Positions 57,333 to 64,000 of a stretch of 64,000 nucleotides of DNA are shown here, one piece after another. The DNA lies in contig JAYVXO010000239.1 of NCBI GenBank assembly GCA_043785105.1, positions 1 to 64,000 on the forward strand, written 5' to 3'. This stretch comes from Fimbriiglobus sp043785105. Lineage in GTDB: Bacteria > Planctomycetota > Planctomycetia > Gemmatales > Gemmataceae. How positions within the stretch are numbered: position 1 is the stretch's first letter; each line of letters starts with the position of its first letter. Position numbers and translations under genes: made by a program. The notes below the pieces were generated by a model. That model saw only the letters and a program-made list of their open reading frames with translations, did not search any database and was not told the origin of the DNA.

Positions 57333-59198
57333 ATGGACGGTTCAGCGACGCGGATTCTGGCTTCGCCGTATTGGTGGCTGATTGCGGTCGCAGTGGTCGT
57401 GCTGGGTCAGGCCAAGTTGGCGTTGCCGTTGTTCGGCGAGCGGGACGCGATGACCGGGTTAACCGACGCGCGGCCAATCATAAGCGGTCGGCACCCGTTG
57501 CACTTGTACCACGGGTCGCTCGGGGCGGCGACGTTCCGTGAACGGTACGGCACGGCCTGTTACGACCCCGCGTTTCAGGCGGGTTACCCCAAGACGCCAG
57601 TGTTCGACGGCGGCTGCCGACCCGCCGAGTTTTTCCTGGCGTGGACGGGCCAAACGTTTGATCCCGCCGCGTACAAACTCGGGCTGTTCGGGGTGTGCGT
57701 GTTGGCGCCGTTGGCGTTCGCGTTGGCTGCTTGGTGTGTCGGGTTGTCCCCAACCGGCGTGGTCTTGGCGAGTGCGGGGGGGTGTCTGGTCTGGTGGTCG
57801 GCGCCAGTGCAAACGATGCTGGCAGCGGGCAATCTCGATCTGCTGATTGCGGGGTTGACGGGGCTGATTTTCATCTGCGGCCTACCCCGGTATGCCTCCG
57901 AACCGGGGCCGCTCACGTGGTGCATTTTGGCCGGGTCGGCGGTGGTCGGGTGGTACGCCCAGCCAGTCATGTGGCTGGGGCTGTTTCCGGTCGGGATTGC
58001 GTATTATGTGATCGTCGCACCGCGACATGGGTTGGCGTGGCACCTCGGGCAAGTCGGCGTGTTCATCGCCGGGTTGGTGCCGAATTTGTGGTGGCTGACG
58101 GACTGGGTGAAATTCTGGTGGCTGCGTTCACCGACCGTCGATGACTTGTCGCAACTCCCCTGTTGGTTCACGCTGCTCGGCACGATCGACGATTACTTCA
58201 GCCTGTTCGGCACCGACTGGTTGAGTTGGTCCATCGTGCTTTTTGGACTAGCAGGCATTGGGTCGATGATGGGTGCGGGCCGTCGGGTGTGCGGCGGGGT
58301 GCTGCTTTCCACGGTCGTGCTCGCGGTCATCGTGGCCCGACTGGGGCAAGCCATTCCGATGCTGAAAGTCTTGCACGCCGAACGGGCAGCGTCGTTCGTG
58401 GTGGGCGTGTTGATGATCCCATCCGCGTGCCTGTTATCACGGTGGTGGTCGCAGGCACAATTTGGCAACGCGGTCGTCGCCGTTGTCGCGGCGCTTCCAC
58501 TCCTGGCGGGTGTGCTGGGCGTGTACGCGCCGACACCCCTCCCCTTGGGTCTCAACGACGAACGCCGAGAGTTCATCGCCGCGATCACGAAATACACCAC
58601 GCCCGAAGCACGCATCTTGTTGGAAGAACCGGACAGCCTGACCAAGCCGGGTTGGAACTGGACCGCGTTGCTACCCGTGCTGACTGACCGCGCGTACCTG
58701 GGTGGCCTGGACCCGGACGCCAACGTGGAGCACTCGTACTGTGGATTCCGCAACGGCAAGCTCAACGGTCGCGCGCTTGCGGAATGGACGAGTCTGGAAC
58801 GTGACGAGTTCGTACAGCGGTACAACGTCGGCTGGGTTCTCTGCCGAACTCCCGCTGCCATCAGTTGGTGGGCGAATTACCCCGGAGCCAGGGCCGTGGC
58901 CCAGTTCCGCGAAAGTGGAGATGTGGTCCTGTTCGTGCTTGATCGCAAGCCGTCGTTCATTCTGAGTGGTACCGCCACCCTGGAACGCGCCGACCGACGC
59001 AAAATTGTCCTTGCCGATGTGACCCCGAACGAAGCGGGCGAAGTGGTGCTGAGCTTCCACTACCAACCCGGCTTTCGCATCATTCCGTCCATGTTGCACA
59101 TCGAAGGTGACAAAGAATTGTTCGACCCGATCCCGATGACGAAACTCCGCCTGCCCGGCCCCGTCAGCCGCGTCGTGTTGGTTTGGGACAACCCGTAG
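57333..59198 (+). CDS. Large multi-pass membrane protein, possible glycosyltransferase-C-like
   Basis: A 621-residue protein with about ten hydrophobic helices: WWLIAVAVVVLGQAKLALPL, FGVCVLAPLAFALAAWCVGL, MWLGLFPVGIAYYVIVAPRH, SIVLFGLAGIGSMMGAGRRV and VVAVVAALPLLAGVLGVYA. An early large loop (LTDARPIISGRHPLHLYHGS, then GTACYDPAFQAGYPKTPVFD) has Asp and His pairs like GT-C enzymes' first periplasmic loop. A soluble C-terminal domain (~440-621) ends in beta strands. No homologue is named with certainty. Start at 57333 has a GGAAG ribosome site and begins the membrane topology; divergent promoter shared with the methyltransferase. Confidence 0.68.
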   Translation: MDGSATRILASPYWWLIAVAVVVLGQAKLALPLFGERDAMTGLTDARPIISGRHPLHLYHGSLGAATFRERYGTACYDPAFQAGYPKTPVFDGGCRPAEFFLAWTGQTFDPAAYKLGLFGVCVLAPLAFALAAWCVGLSPTGVVLASAGGCLVWWSAPVQTMLAAGNLDLLIAGLTGLIFICGLPRYASEPGPLTWCILAGSAVVGWYAQPVMWLGLFPVGIAYYVIVAPRHGLAWHLGQVGVFIAGLVPNLWWLTDWVKFWWLRSPTVDDLSQLPCWFTLLGTIDDYFSLFGTDWLSWSIVLFGLAGIGSMMGAGRRVCGGVLLSTVVLAVIVARLGQAIPMLKVLHAERAASFVVGVLMIPSACLLSRWWSQAQFGNAVVAVVAALPLLAGVLGVYAPTPLPLGLNDERREFIAAITKYTTPEARILLEEPDSLTKPGWNWTALLPVLTDRAYLGGLDPDANVEHSYCGFRNGKLNGRALAEWTSLERDEFVQRYNVGWVLCRTPAAISWWANYPGARAVAQFRESGDVVLFVLDRKPSFILSGTATLERADRRKIVLADVTPNEAGEVVLSFHYQPGFRIIPSMLHIEGDKELFDPIPMTKLRLPGPVSRVVLVWDNP

Positions 59199-59227
59199 AA
59201 CATTTTCAGTTTCATTGTTGCGTTCCG

Positions 59228-59337
59228 GTTAGCCCGACGCGCCAGCGAGGGGTCTGCCGAAACGAACTCCACGCCGTACCAAGACGGACCGGGGCGGGGC
59301 CGTCCCGACCCCTCGCTCGCTGGCGCGTCGGGCTAAC
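59228..59337. repeat. Inverted repeat, copy 2 of the 2521-2628 hairpin family
   Basis: Left arm 59228-59253 (GTTAGCCCGACGCGCCAGCG...) and right arm 59308-59337 are inverted copies of the hairpin arm at 2551-2614, with a small CGCT duplication in the right arm and a longer loop here (~54 bases). It follows the large membrane protein gene and precedes the convergent YfiT-like gene. Confidence 0.88.
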
Positions 59338-59370
59338 AAAAACCGGCGGAATGATAACGAAATGCCGTAA

Positions 59371-59904
59371 CTACGCGCCCCAACCGTGCTGGGCGCGAAG
59401 CCAGGCGATTTGGGCGGTGTGGTGCCGACCGTGGTGGGCGTACAGGCCGATGGCTTCAGCGAGGGTGAACGATTTGTTCTTGGCCGGATGGAGGTAAGCC
59501 CGCGTAAAATCGGCGTCCGTCAGGGTGCGTAACAGTTGCACCCACCGGCTGTGCAACGACTCCAACAATACCAACGACACTTCAACGTCAGCCGTCTTGG
59601 CATCAGGCAGTTCGGCCCACTTGGTTTCGTCGTAAGGCTTAATCGTCGGGGTTTCTTCCGTCAACGTAAGGCGGAACCGGACGTAGGCATTGGCGTGGCT
59701 ATCGGCGAGGTGGTGAACGATTTGGCGGATGGTCCAGTTCTTGTACTTCGTGTCGAGTTGCGAATGGTCCAGGCCCGCCACCGTTACCCGTAACTTCGTG
59801 GGCAGTCCCGCGATTTCGGCAATTCGCTCCGCCCGTTGTTCCGGTGACGGTGTCAGTTCCGGAAGGTGCTCGCCGGCGGGTTGATCGGGTGGAGACATGG
59901 CCAT
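59371..59904 (-). CDS. DinB/YfiT-like metal-dependent protein
   Basis: A 177-residue four-helix-bundle protein. The His triad of the DinB/YfiT (BstA) superfamily is readable: NWTIRQIVHHLADSHANAYV supplies the first His pair, and GLYAHHGRHHTAQIAWLRAQ the second metal-binding pair. Members include bacillithiol/mycothiol transferases and putative hydrolases; the substrate here is unknown. The ATG at 59904 is read with the SPPDQPAGEHLPELTPSP lead, which fits YfiT-like starts. A palindromic terminator for rpmA lies just upstream. Confidence 0.85.
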   Translation of the reverse strand: MAMSPPDQPAGEHLPELTPSPEQRAERIAEIAGLPTKLRVTVAGLDHSQLDTKYKNWTIRQIVHHLADSHANAYVRFRLTLTEETPTIKPYDETKWAELPDAKTADVEVSLVLLESLHSRWVQLLRTLTDADFTRAYLHPAKNKSFTLAEAIGLYAHHGRHHTAQIAWLRAQHGWGA

Positions 59905-59935
59905 TCCTCAAAGTGTCCGAAGCGCAGCGTCAAAC

Positions 59936-59965
59936 AGAAACCAGGGGTTTTGCCCCCTGGTTTCT
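59936..59965 (-). terminator. rpmA terminator hairpin
   Basis: AGAAACCAGGGG and CCCCTGGTTTCT arms flank a short loop, 32 bases beyond the rpmA stop on the minus strand, ending in T-rich sequence. It also separates rpmA from the YfiT-like gene. Confidence 0.8.
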
Positions 59966-59996
59966 GATGTCGGCACGGCTCCTGACTGGTTCTGCG

Positions 59997-60260
59997 TCAG
60001 ACCGCAACCGGCTGGTCCACAGGCTTGACGTTCACACGTCGGCTTTGCTGGTCAAAGTAAACGGTCCCGACGCACATGGCGAACAGGGTGTCATCTTTGG
60101 CACGTTTCACGTTGCGGCCAGGGTGGAACTTGGTCCCACATTGCCGCACGATTATACTGCCAACCTGAACCGATTCACCCGCGTAGGCTTTGATCCCACG
60201 ACGTTGGGCGTTCGAGTCCCGACCGTTCTTGACCGAGCCTTGGCCCTTCTTGTGTGCCAC
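59997..60260 (-). CDS. rpmA: 50S ribosomal protein L27
   Basis: Structural protein near the peptidyl-transferase centre of the large subunit. The 87-residue product reads MAHKKGQGSVKNGRDSNAQR with the standard flexible basic N-terminus. GIKAYAGESVQVGSIIVRQC and GTKFHPGRNVKRAKDDTLFA complete the globular part. There is no Firmicutes-type N-terminal cleavage extension. L27 usually follows L21 (rplU) in an operon; here no rplU is adjacent upstream, and a large inverted repeat occupies that side. Terminated at 59936-59965. Confidence 0.97.
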   Translation of the reverse strand: MAHKKGQGSVKNGRDSNAQRRGIKAYAGESVQVGSIIVRQCGTKFHPGRNVKRAKDDTLFAMCVGTVYFDQQSRRVNVKPVDQPVAV

Positions 60261-60410
60261 GGCGTACCTCTTAAAAAAATCAGTGCAGTCTCAGGCCAAG
60301 CCCAAGTTTAGGAACTAGAATTGTAGCGGCTTCGCCCCACGGGGCAACAGGAAAACCTGCGCATAACGAACGAAGGGTCTGGCGAATTTTTCGTGCAAAT
60401 GATTTGTCAT

Positions 60411-60596
60411 GGGTTTCGGCCCTGAAAGGGTCGTGCTGTCAGCCCAGGGCCATGCCCTGGGAACTTGGAAGTGACGGTTCATTCGGTTGGATGCCACCGG
60501 CGTGAACCGTCCTGAACGGGCCGAAAAACCTACTGCTGCCCGGTCCCAGGGCATGGCCCTGGGCTGACAGCACGACCCTTTCAGGGCCGAAAACCC
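60411..60596. repeat. Near-perfect 52-bp inverted repeat with ~81-base loop
   Basis: Arms 60411-60462 and 60544-60596 are complementary except for one inserted base. They combine two smaller palindromes (GGCCCTGAAAGGGTC-type and CCCAGGGCCATGCCCTGGG). It fills most of the 461-base gap between rpmA and the PAS-GAF gene; no gene is seen in the loop. The GGCCCTGAAAGGG motif recalls the CCCTGAAGGGG core of the ~205-bp element family. Confidence 0.92.
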
Positions 60597-60672
60597 GGTG
60601 AAGACTGAGTGCCAGAAAGAATGGCTTAAATCTCGAGTTTCTGGTATTTGCTAACTCTCGGTCGGGGTTTGC

Positions 60673-60702
60673 TTGAGTTCTTGCGGTGTTTTCGGCTATA
60701 AT
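60673..60702 (+). promoter_or_regulatory. Sigma-70-type promoter for the PAS-GAF-REC gene
   Basis: -35 TTGAGT at 60673-60678 and a perfect -10 TATAAT at 60697-60702, 18-base spacer. A start near 60709 would leave a ~13-base leader before the ATG at 60722. It lies just after the 60411-60596 inverted repeat. Confidence 0.65.
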
Positions 60703-60721
60703 TGCGGTTCACACTGAAGAC

Positions 60722-62434
60722 ATGCCCGTTGTTTGTGGCGGAGCGATTGTGGAAACCCGACCGCGGATCTTGATAATAGGCCAGCCGCCTGCGCCTCTTG
60801 CGGGGTGGCTATCGGCTGTTGATGGCGTCGTGGTACCCGATGCCATCGCTGCCGTCGAACAGCTTTTGGCGGAACCCTTCCACGCGGTATTAGCGGACCC
60901 CGAAGTTGTCCGACAGGTTTTTGCGGCACAGCGGCGCGACGAAGTCGTTCTCGATCACATCGACAAAGGCGTGGCGGTTCTCGACCCCGCTGGCGCCATC
61001 ACGTGGGTCAACTCGGCGATGCGGAATCTTTGTCCCGTCGAACCAATCGGGCGGGCGTTGATGGAAGCCCTTGGGGCGACCACGTTAGCTTCGGATGTCC
61101 CCGACCCGTTCTCCGTGGCGCGGCGTGGGGGCGCCGTCTCGTTCCGGCTTTATCGGCCTGCTAACGTCGAGCAGCCCTATTTGGATGCCGCGATTCAACC
61201 CGTTTTGAATCACGCGGGGACGGTGGATCAGCAAGTCGTCATCGTGCGGAACGTGACGCCGGAAGTCGAACAACAACGCAAGCTCGACGCCCTTCACCAA
61301 GCCGGTCGGGAACTCGCCGATCTCGACCCGGACCAACTCGCGGAAATGAACATCCCGACGCGGATCGAACTGCTCAAGCAAAATCTGCGCCGGTACATCC
61401 ACGACCTGCTGCGGTACGACATCATTGAAGTGCGGTTGCTCGATCGGCGAACCGGGGAACTCCATCCGCTCCTGGAAGATGGCATGACGGACGTGGCCGC
61501 CCGGCGAGTGTTGTACGCCCGAGAACAGGGCAACGGGGTGACGGGGTATGTGGCGGCGACCGGCCAAAGTTACTTGTGTATGGACACCGCGTCCGACCCG
61601 CTTTACCTCGAAGGGGCAACGGGGGCGCGGAGTTCGATGACGGTGCCATTGAAGTATCACGATGAAGTGGTCGGCACGCTGAACGTGGAAAGTCCGCGTG
61701 TCAGTGGCTTCGGGGCGGAGGATTTGCAATTCACCGAACTGTTCAGCAAAGAAATCGCAACCGCACTTCACACGCTCGATCTGCTCAACGCCCAACAAAG
61801 CTGCACCGCCAACCAATCACTCGATCTCATCAACCGCGAGATTGCCATTCCCGTCGATGATGTCCTGGCCAGTGCTGCAGTGTTGCTCCAAAAACTCGGC
61901 ACACAAGACGACGAAGCGGCGGCACTGTTACGGCGCATTCTGCTGGGTGCCCGCAAGGTGAAGGACAGCATCCGCAAAGTGGGCCGTGACCTGAACGTGG
62001 ACCAACTCTTGAACACGGACCACCTGATGCCGTTGGCCGGCACGCGGGTGCTGGTCGTCGAAGCCGAAGAACGGATTCGCCGGTCCGCCCACTTGTTGCT
62101 CGGCCAACTCGGAGCCGGTGTGGAGACGGTGGCCACTGCGACCGAAGGCATCGCACTCATGGCGTGCATTCCATTTGATGCCGTGTTGCTCGACAACAAA
62201 CCGTCTGATATGGGCGGCTACGACGCTTACCGGCGACTCAAAGCGGCGCGGCCGTCGGTGAAGATTTCGATGACCACCGGCTTCGGGTACGACTCCGCCC
62301 ACGCCATCGTGAAAGCCCGCGCGGACGGGATGCAATACGTCCTGTTCAAACCCTTCCGGCAGGACCAAATCGTGAAAGCCGTGCTGGAGACAACTCCGTC
62401 GGTGCTCCCCGTTGTGAACGGGAAGCTGGCATGA
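60722..62434 (+). CDS. PAS-GAF-REC signalling protein with histidine-kinase core missing
   Basis: A 570-residue cytoplasmic protein. It has an N-terminal degenerate receiver-like lead, a PAS domain (~80-180: VLDHIDKGVAVLDPAGAITW), and a GAF domain (~220-365: VAATGQSYLCMDTASDPLYL, SSMTVPLKYHDEVVGTLNVE). A helical pair (~385-445: INREIAIPVDDVLASAAVLL) sits where a HisKA dimerisation domain would be, but lacks the conserved His. A C-terminal receiver (~450-565) has Asp in DAVLLDNKPSDMGGYDAYRR, acidic residues in VVEAEERIRRS, and the conserved Lys in VLFKPFRQDQIVKAV. There is no ATPase. It may act as a phosphorelay acceptor. The gene overlaps the next by four bases (ATGA). Start at 60722 with a good promoter. 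Confidence 0.85.
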   Translation: MPVVCGGAIVETRPRILIIGQPPAPLAGWLSAVDGVVVPDAIAAVEQLLAEPFHAVLADPEVVRQVFAAQRRDEVVLDHIDKGVAVLDPAGAITWVNSAMRNLCPVEPIGRALMEALGATTLASDVPDPFSVARRGGAVSFRLYRPANVEQPYLDAAIQPVLNHAGTVDQQVVIVRNVTPEVEQQRKLDALHQAGRELADLDPDQLAEMNIPTRIELLKQNLRRYIHDLLRYDIIEVRLLDRRTGELHPLLEDGMTDVAARRVLYAREQGNGVTGYVAATGQSYLCMDTASDPLYLEGATGARSSMTVPLKYHDEVVGTLNVESPRVSGFGAEDLQFTELFSKEIATALHTLDLLNAQQSCTANQSLDLINREIAIPVDDVLASAAVLLQKLGTQDDEAAALLRRILLGARKVKDSIRKVGRDLNVDQLLNTDHLMPLAGTRVLVVEAEERIRRSAHLLLGQLGAGVETVATATEGIALMACIPFDAVLLDNKPSDMGGYDAYRRLKAARPSVKISMTTGFGYDSAHAIVKARADGMQYVLFKPFRQDQIVKAVLETTPSVLPVVNGKLA

Positions 62435-63549
62435 TGTTCGCCGTCTGGTTCACGGTCGGGTGGGTGGGTCATGCGTGCCTGTGGACCTATTCGCTAAATA
62501 ACCTGTACGGCCGCCCGATTCCGAAGTGGTTCCTCAAGCCGTACCGCCTTTGGTGCGGCCTCGTGATTGCCGGGTTCCCACTGGAAATTTGGCTGGCCGA
62601 CCAGTTTGCCCACCCACTTTTGAACCAAGTGTACATCGGCTTGTGCTGCGTGATTGGCGGGGTGGGGTTCCCGATCATCACCATCGGGCGGCTGATGCGC
62701 CCAACGCCATCATCTGTGCTGAGCGAACACACCTACACCGTCGACTACTGGAAGCAACTCGGCCCCGCCGCGATTGGTAACGGGAAGTGGTCATGGCTCC
62801 CACGGTTGCCGGGGAGCGATGTCTTTCGCGTGGACTTCACCGAACTCACGCTGAAGGTGCCGCACTTGCCGCCCGCGTGGGACGGCCTCACGGTACTGGT
62901 CCTCTCCGACTTGCACTTCCACGGCACGCCGAGTCGTGTGTTTTTTGATGCGGTCATGGACACACTTCTTGCGGCGCCGGTGCCCGACTTGGTACTACTC
63001 GGCGGGGATTACCTCGACACCGACACGCACCACGAATGGATCACGCCCATTTTGGGGCGATTGAACGCGACCGAAGGCAAGTTCGCCATCCTCGGCAATC
63101 ACGATCACCACCACGACCCGGCCCGAGTGCGCAAAGAGTTGACCGACGCCGGGTACAAGATGCTGGGCAACGGCTGGCAAGCCGCGACGATTCGCGGCGA
63201 GGCGTGCGTGATGATCGGCCAAGAGGGGCCGTGGTTCGTGCCGCCACCGGACCTGAGCCAGATGCCGGACGCCGGGTTTCGACTCTGCCTGTCGCACTCC
63301 CCGGACAACTTCTATTGGGGCCAACGGCACCGGATCGGGCTGATGGTATGCGGCCACGTTCACGGCGGGCAAATCCGCTTACCGCTCATCGGCTCCATCT
63401 TCGTGCCGAGTATTTACAGCCGCCGGTTCGACCAAGGCGTCTTCGACGAAAACGGCACCATCATGGCCGTGAACCGTGGCCTGAGCGGCAAAGAACCCCT
63501 GCGGTACAACTGCAAACCGCAAGTGTTACGATTGGTGTTGAAGTGCTAA
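62431..63549 (+). CDS. Membrane-associated metallophosphoesterase
   Basis: A 372-residue protein. About four hydrophobic N-terminal segments (~1-85, e.g. MMFAVWFTVGWVGHACLWTY and YIGLCCVIGGVGFPIITIGR) precede a calcineurin-like core. VLVLSDLHFHGTPSRVFFDA (D-x-H), LVLLGGDYLDTDTHHEWITP (GGD), FAILGNHDHHHDPARVRKEL (GNHD) and MVCGHVHGGQIRLPLIGSIF (GHxHxGQ) are all five metal-ligand blocks of the family. Such YkuE-like proteins hydrolyse UDP-2,3-diacylglucosamine or other lipid phosphates in known relatives; this one may be an LpxG/LpxH-like enzyme by resemblance, not proven. ATGA overlap with the signalling gene. Confidence 0.88.
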   Translation: MMFAVWFTVGWVGHACLWTYSLNNLYGRPIPKWFLKPYRLWCGLVIAGFPLEIWLADQFAHPLLNQVYIGLCCVIGGVGFPIITIGRLMRPTPSSVLSEHTYTVDYWKQLGPAAIGNGKWSWLPRLPGSDVFRVDFTELTLKVPHLPPAWDGLTVLVLSDLHFHGTPSRVFFDAVMDTLLAAPVPDLVLLGGDYLDTDTHHEWITPILGRLNATEGKFAILGNHDHHHDPARVRKELTDAGYKMLGNGWQAATIRGEACVMIGQEGPWFVPPPDLSQMPDAGFRLCLSHSPDNFYWGQRHRIGLMVCGHVHGGQIRLPLIGSIFVPSIYSRRFDQGVFDENGTIMAVNRGLSGKEPLRYNCKPQVLRLVLKC

Positions 63550-64000
63550 TGCCCCTTGCGAATCGCCGCAAGTTCCGCGCGCAATTTAGCCACTTCACGC
63601 TCTGCCACTTCTCGTGCGTCCCGTTCACGCTGTGCGGCTTCTTCGGCGGCTCGTGCGGTTTCTTCGGCGGCTCGTGTGGCATCTTCGGCGGCTCGTGCGG
63701 CTTCTTCCGCGACACGTGCGGCTTCTACTGCCACGCGGGTATCATGATGAGCTTTGCGGGTTTCTTTTTTCGATTCGTCCAACGCGGCGACCATTTCTAC
63801 CGGCAGCGGTAACAACTTGCCCCGGAACCAGAATCGCACCCAATCGTCCACTAAGCCCATTTCGATGTCCAGTTCCGGGATTGCGAACCGCCCCTCTGCG
63901 TTGGGTCGCACTTGCTTGAACTTGCGGGTTGTTGTGCCGAGTTTGTACAACGTGAGCCGCAGCTTTTGCGGCTCGAACAGCATGTAGTATGGCACTTGAA
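63546..64000 (-). CDS. C-terminal part of a Uma2-family protein, cut by the window edge
   Basis: The visible reading frame enters from the window end and continues to 63546. Residues from VPYYMLFEPQKLRLTLYKLG to ELDIEMGLVDDWVRFWFRGK resemble the C-terminal half of Uma2 (DUF820) putative endonucleases, which share this PYY-L-PELGL pattern and end in a long Ala/Glu/Arg coiled coil, as seen here (ARVAEEAARAAEDATRAAEE). The GTG at 63995 is probably an internal Val, since the frame stays open to the edge. The N-terminal nuclease-like domain would lie outside. It is antisense-convergent to the metallophosphoesterase with a four-base overlap. Confidence 0.72.
   Translation of the reverse strand, partial: QVPYYMLFEPQKLRLTLYKLGTTTRKFKQVRPNAEGRFAIPELDIEMGLVDDWVRFWFRGKLLPLPVEMVAALDESKKETRKAHHDTRVAVEAARVAEEAARAAEDATRAAEETARAAEEAAQRERDAREVAEREVAKLRAELAAIRKGH

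Overview
The window looks like chromosomal DNA from a planctomycete, most likely a Gemmataceae-type lineage. The evidence is the combination of a Tat-exported DUF1501 protein, Tat-exported Gfo/Idh/MocA oxidoreductases, a Ser/Thr kinase joined to a PilZ-like domain, an FHA protein, a DUF3179 protein, Gram-negative lipid A genes (lpxA, lpxC) and many large dispersed palindromes. The assignment is inference from gene content, with no marker-gene search behind it. Most genes read as moderately GC-rich; darTG (2.7-4.4 kb), the HNH-like gene near 19.3 kb and the polymerase gene near 28.5 kb are visibly more AT-rich.

Layout. 0.2-6.6 kb: lpxA, a GT87-like membrane protein, an orphan Phd/YefM-like antitoxin, a DarTG DNA ADP-ribosylation toxin-antitoxin pair, tRNA-Ser(GGA), a DUF1501 protein and a small conserved protein. 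6.8-14.2 kb: a cysteine desulfurase carrying an in-frame repeat insertion, then a replication-origin cluster dnaA - candidate oriC - dnaN - dciA - gyrB. The DnaA has no N-terminal domain I. 14.2-24.3 kb: a GT2 glycosyltransferase, a lipoprotein, an OmpH/Skp-like chaperone, lpxC coupled to a Gfo/Idh/MocA oxidoreductase, an HNH-like protein, a retropepsin-like protease and two coupled TPR proteins.

24.5-41.9 kb is one long co-directional surface-polysaccharide locus. It holds seven GT4-type glycosyltransferases, one GT-A (GT8-like) enzyme, five SAM methyltransferases (two FkbM, one TylF-like, two others), a Wzy-like polymerase, a Wzx-like flippase and a UDP-GlcNAc 2-epimerase. Many neighbours overlap by 1-10 bases (ATGA/GTGA junctions), so translation is probably coupled. 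The gene set implies a heavily methylated glycan made by a Wzx/Wzy-type route. The initiating transferase and export/chain-length genes are not in the window.

42-64 kb is ordinary mixed content: a small membrane protein, the kinase-PilZ fusion, TPR and FKBP proteins, a dual-specificity phosphatase, a GGQ release-factor-like protein, a Tat-exported oxidoreductase, an SGNH esterase, an aminotransferase, the FHA protein, the DUF3179 protein, a methyltransferase, a large membrane protein, a DinB/YfiT-like protein, ribosomal protein L27, a PAS-GAF-REC protein, a metallophosphoesterase and a window-truncated Uma2-type protein.

The most distinctive feature not explained by genes is the density of dispersed palindromic repeats. 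There are at least six sequence families in 64 kb. They include a ~205-bp whole-element palindrome present three times, a 29-bp-arm hairpin present twice, a GC-rich unit duplicated between dnaN and dciA and also inserted in frame in the cysteine desulfurase, and a pair of related 30-bp palindromes acting as bidirectional terminators between convergent genes.
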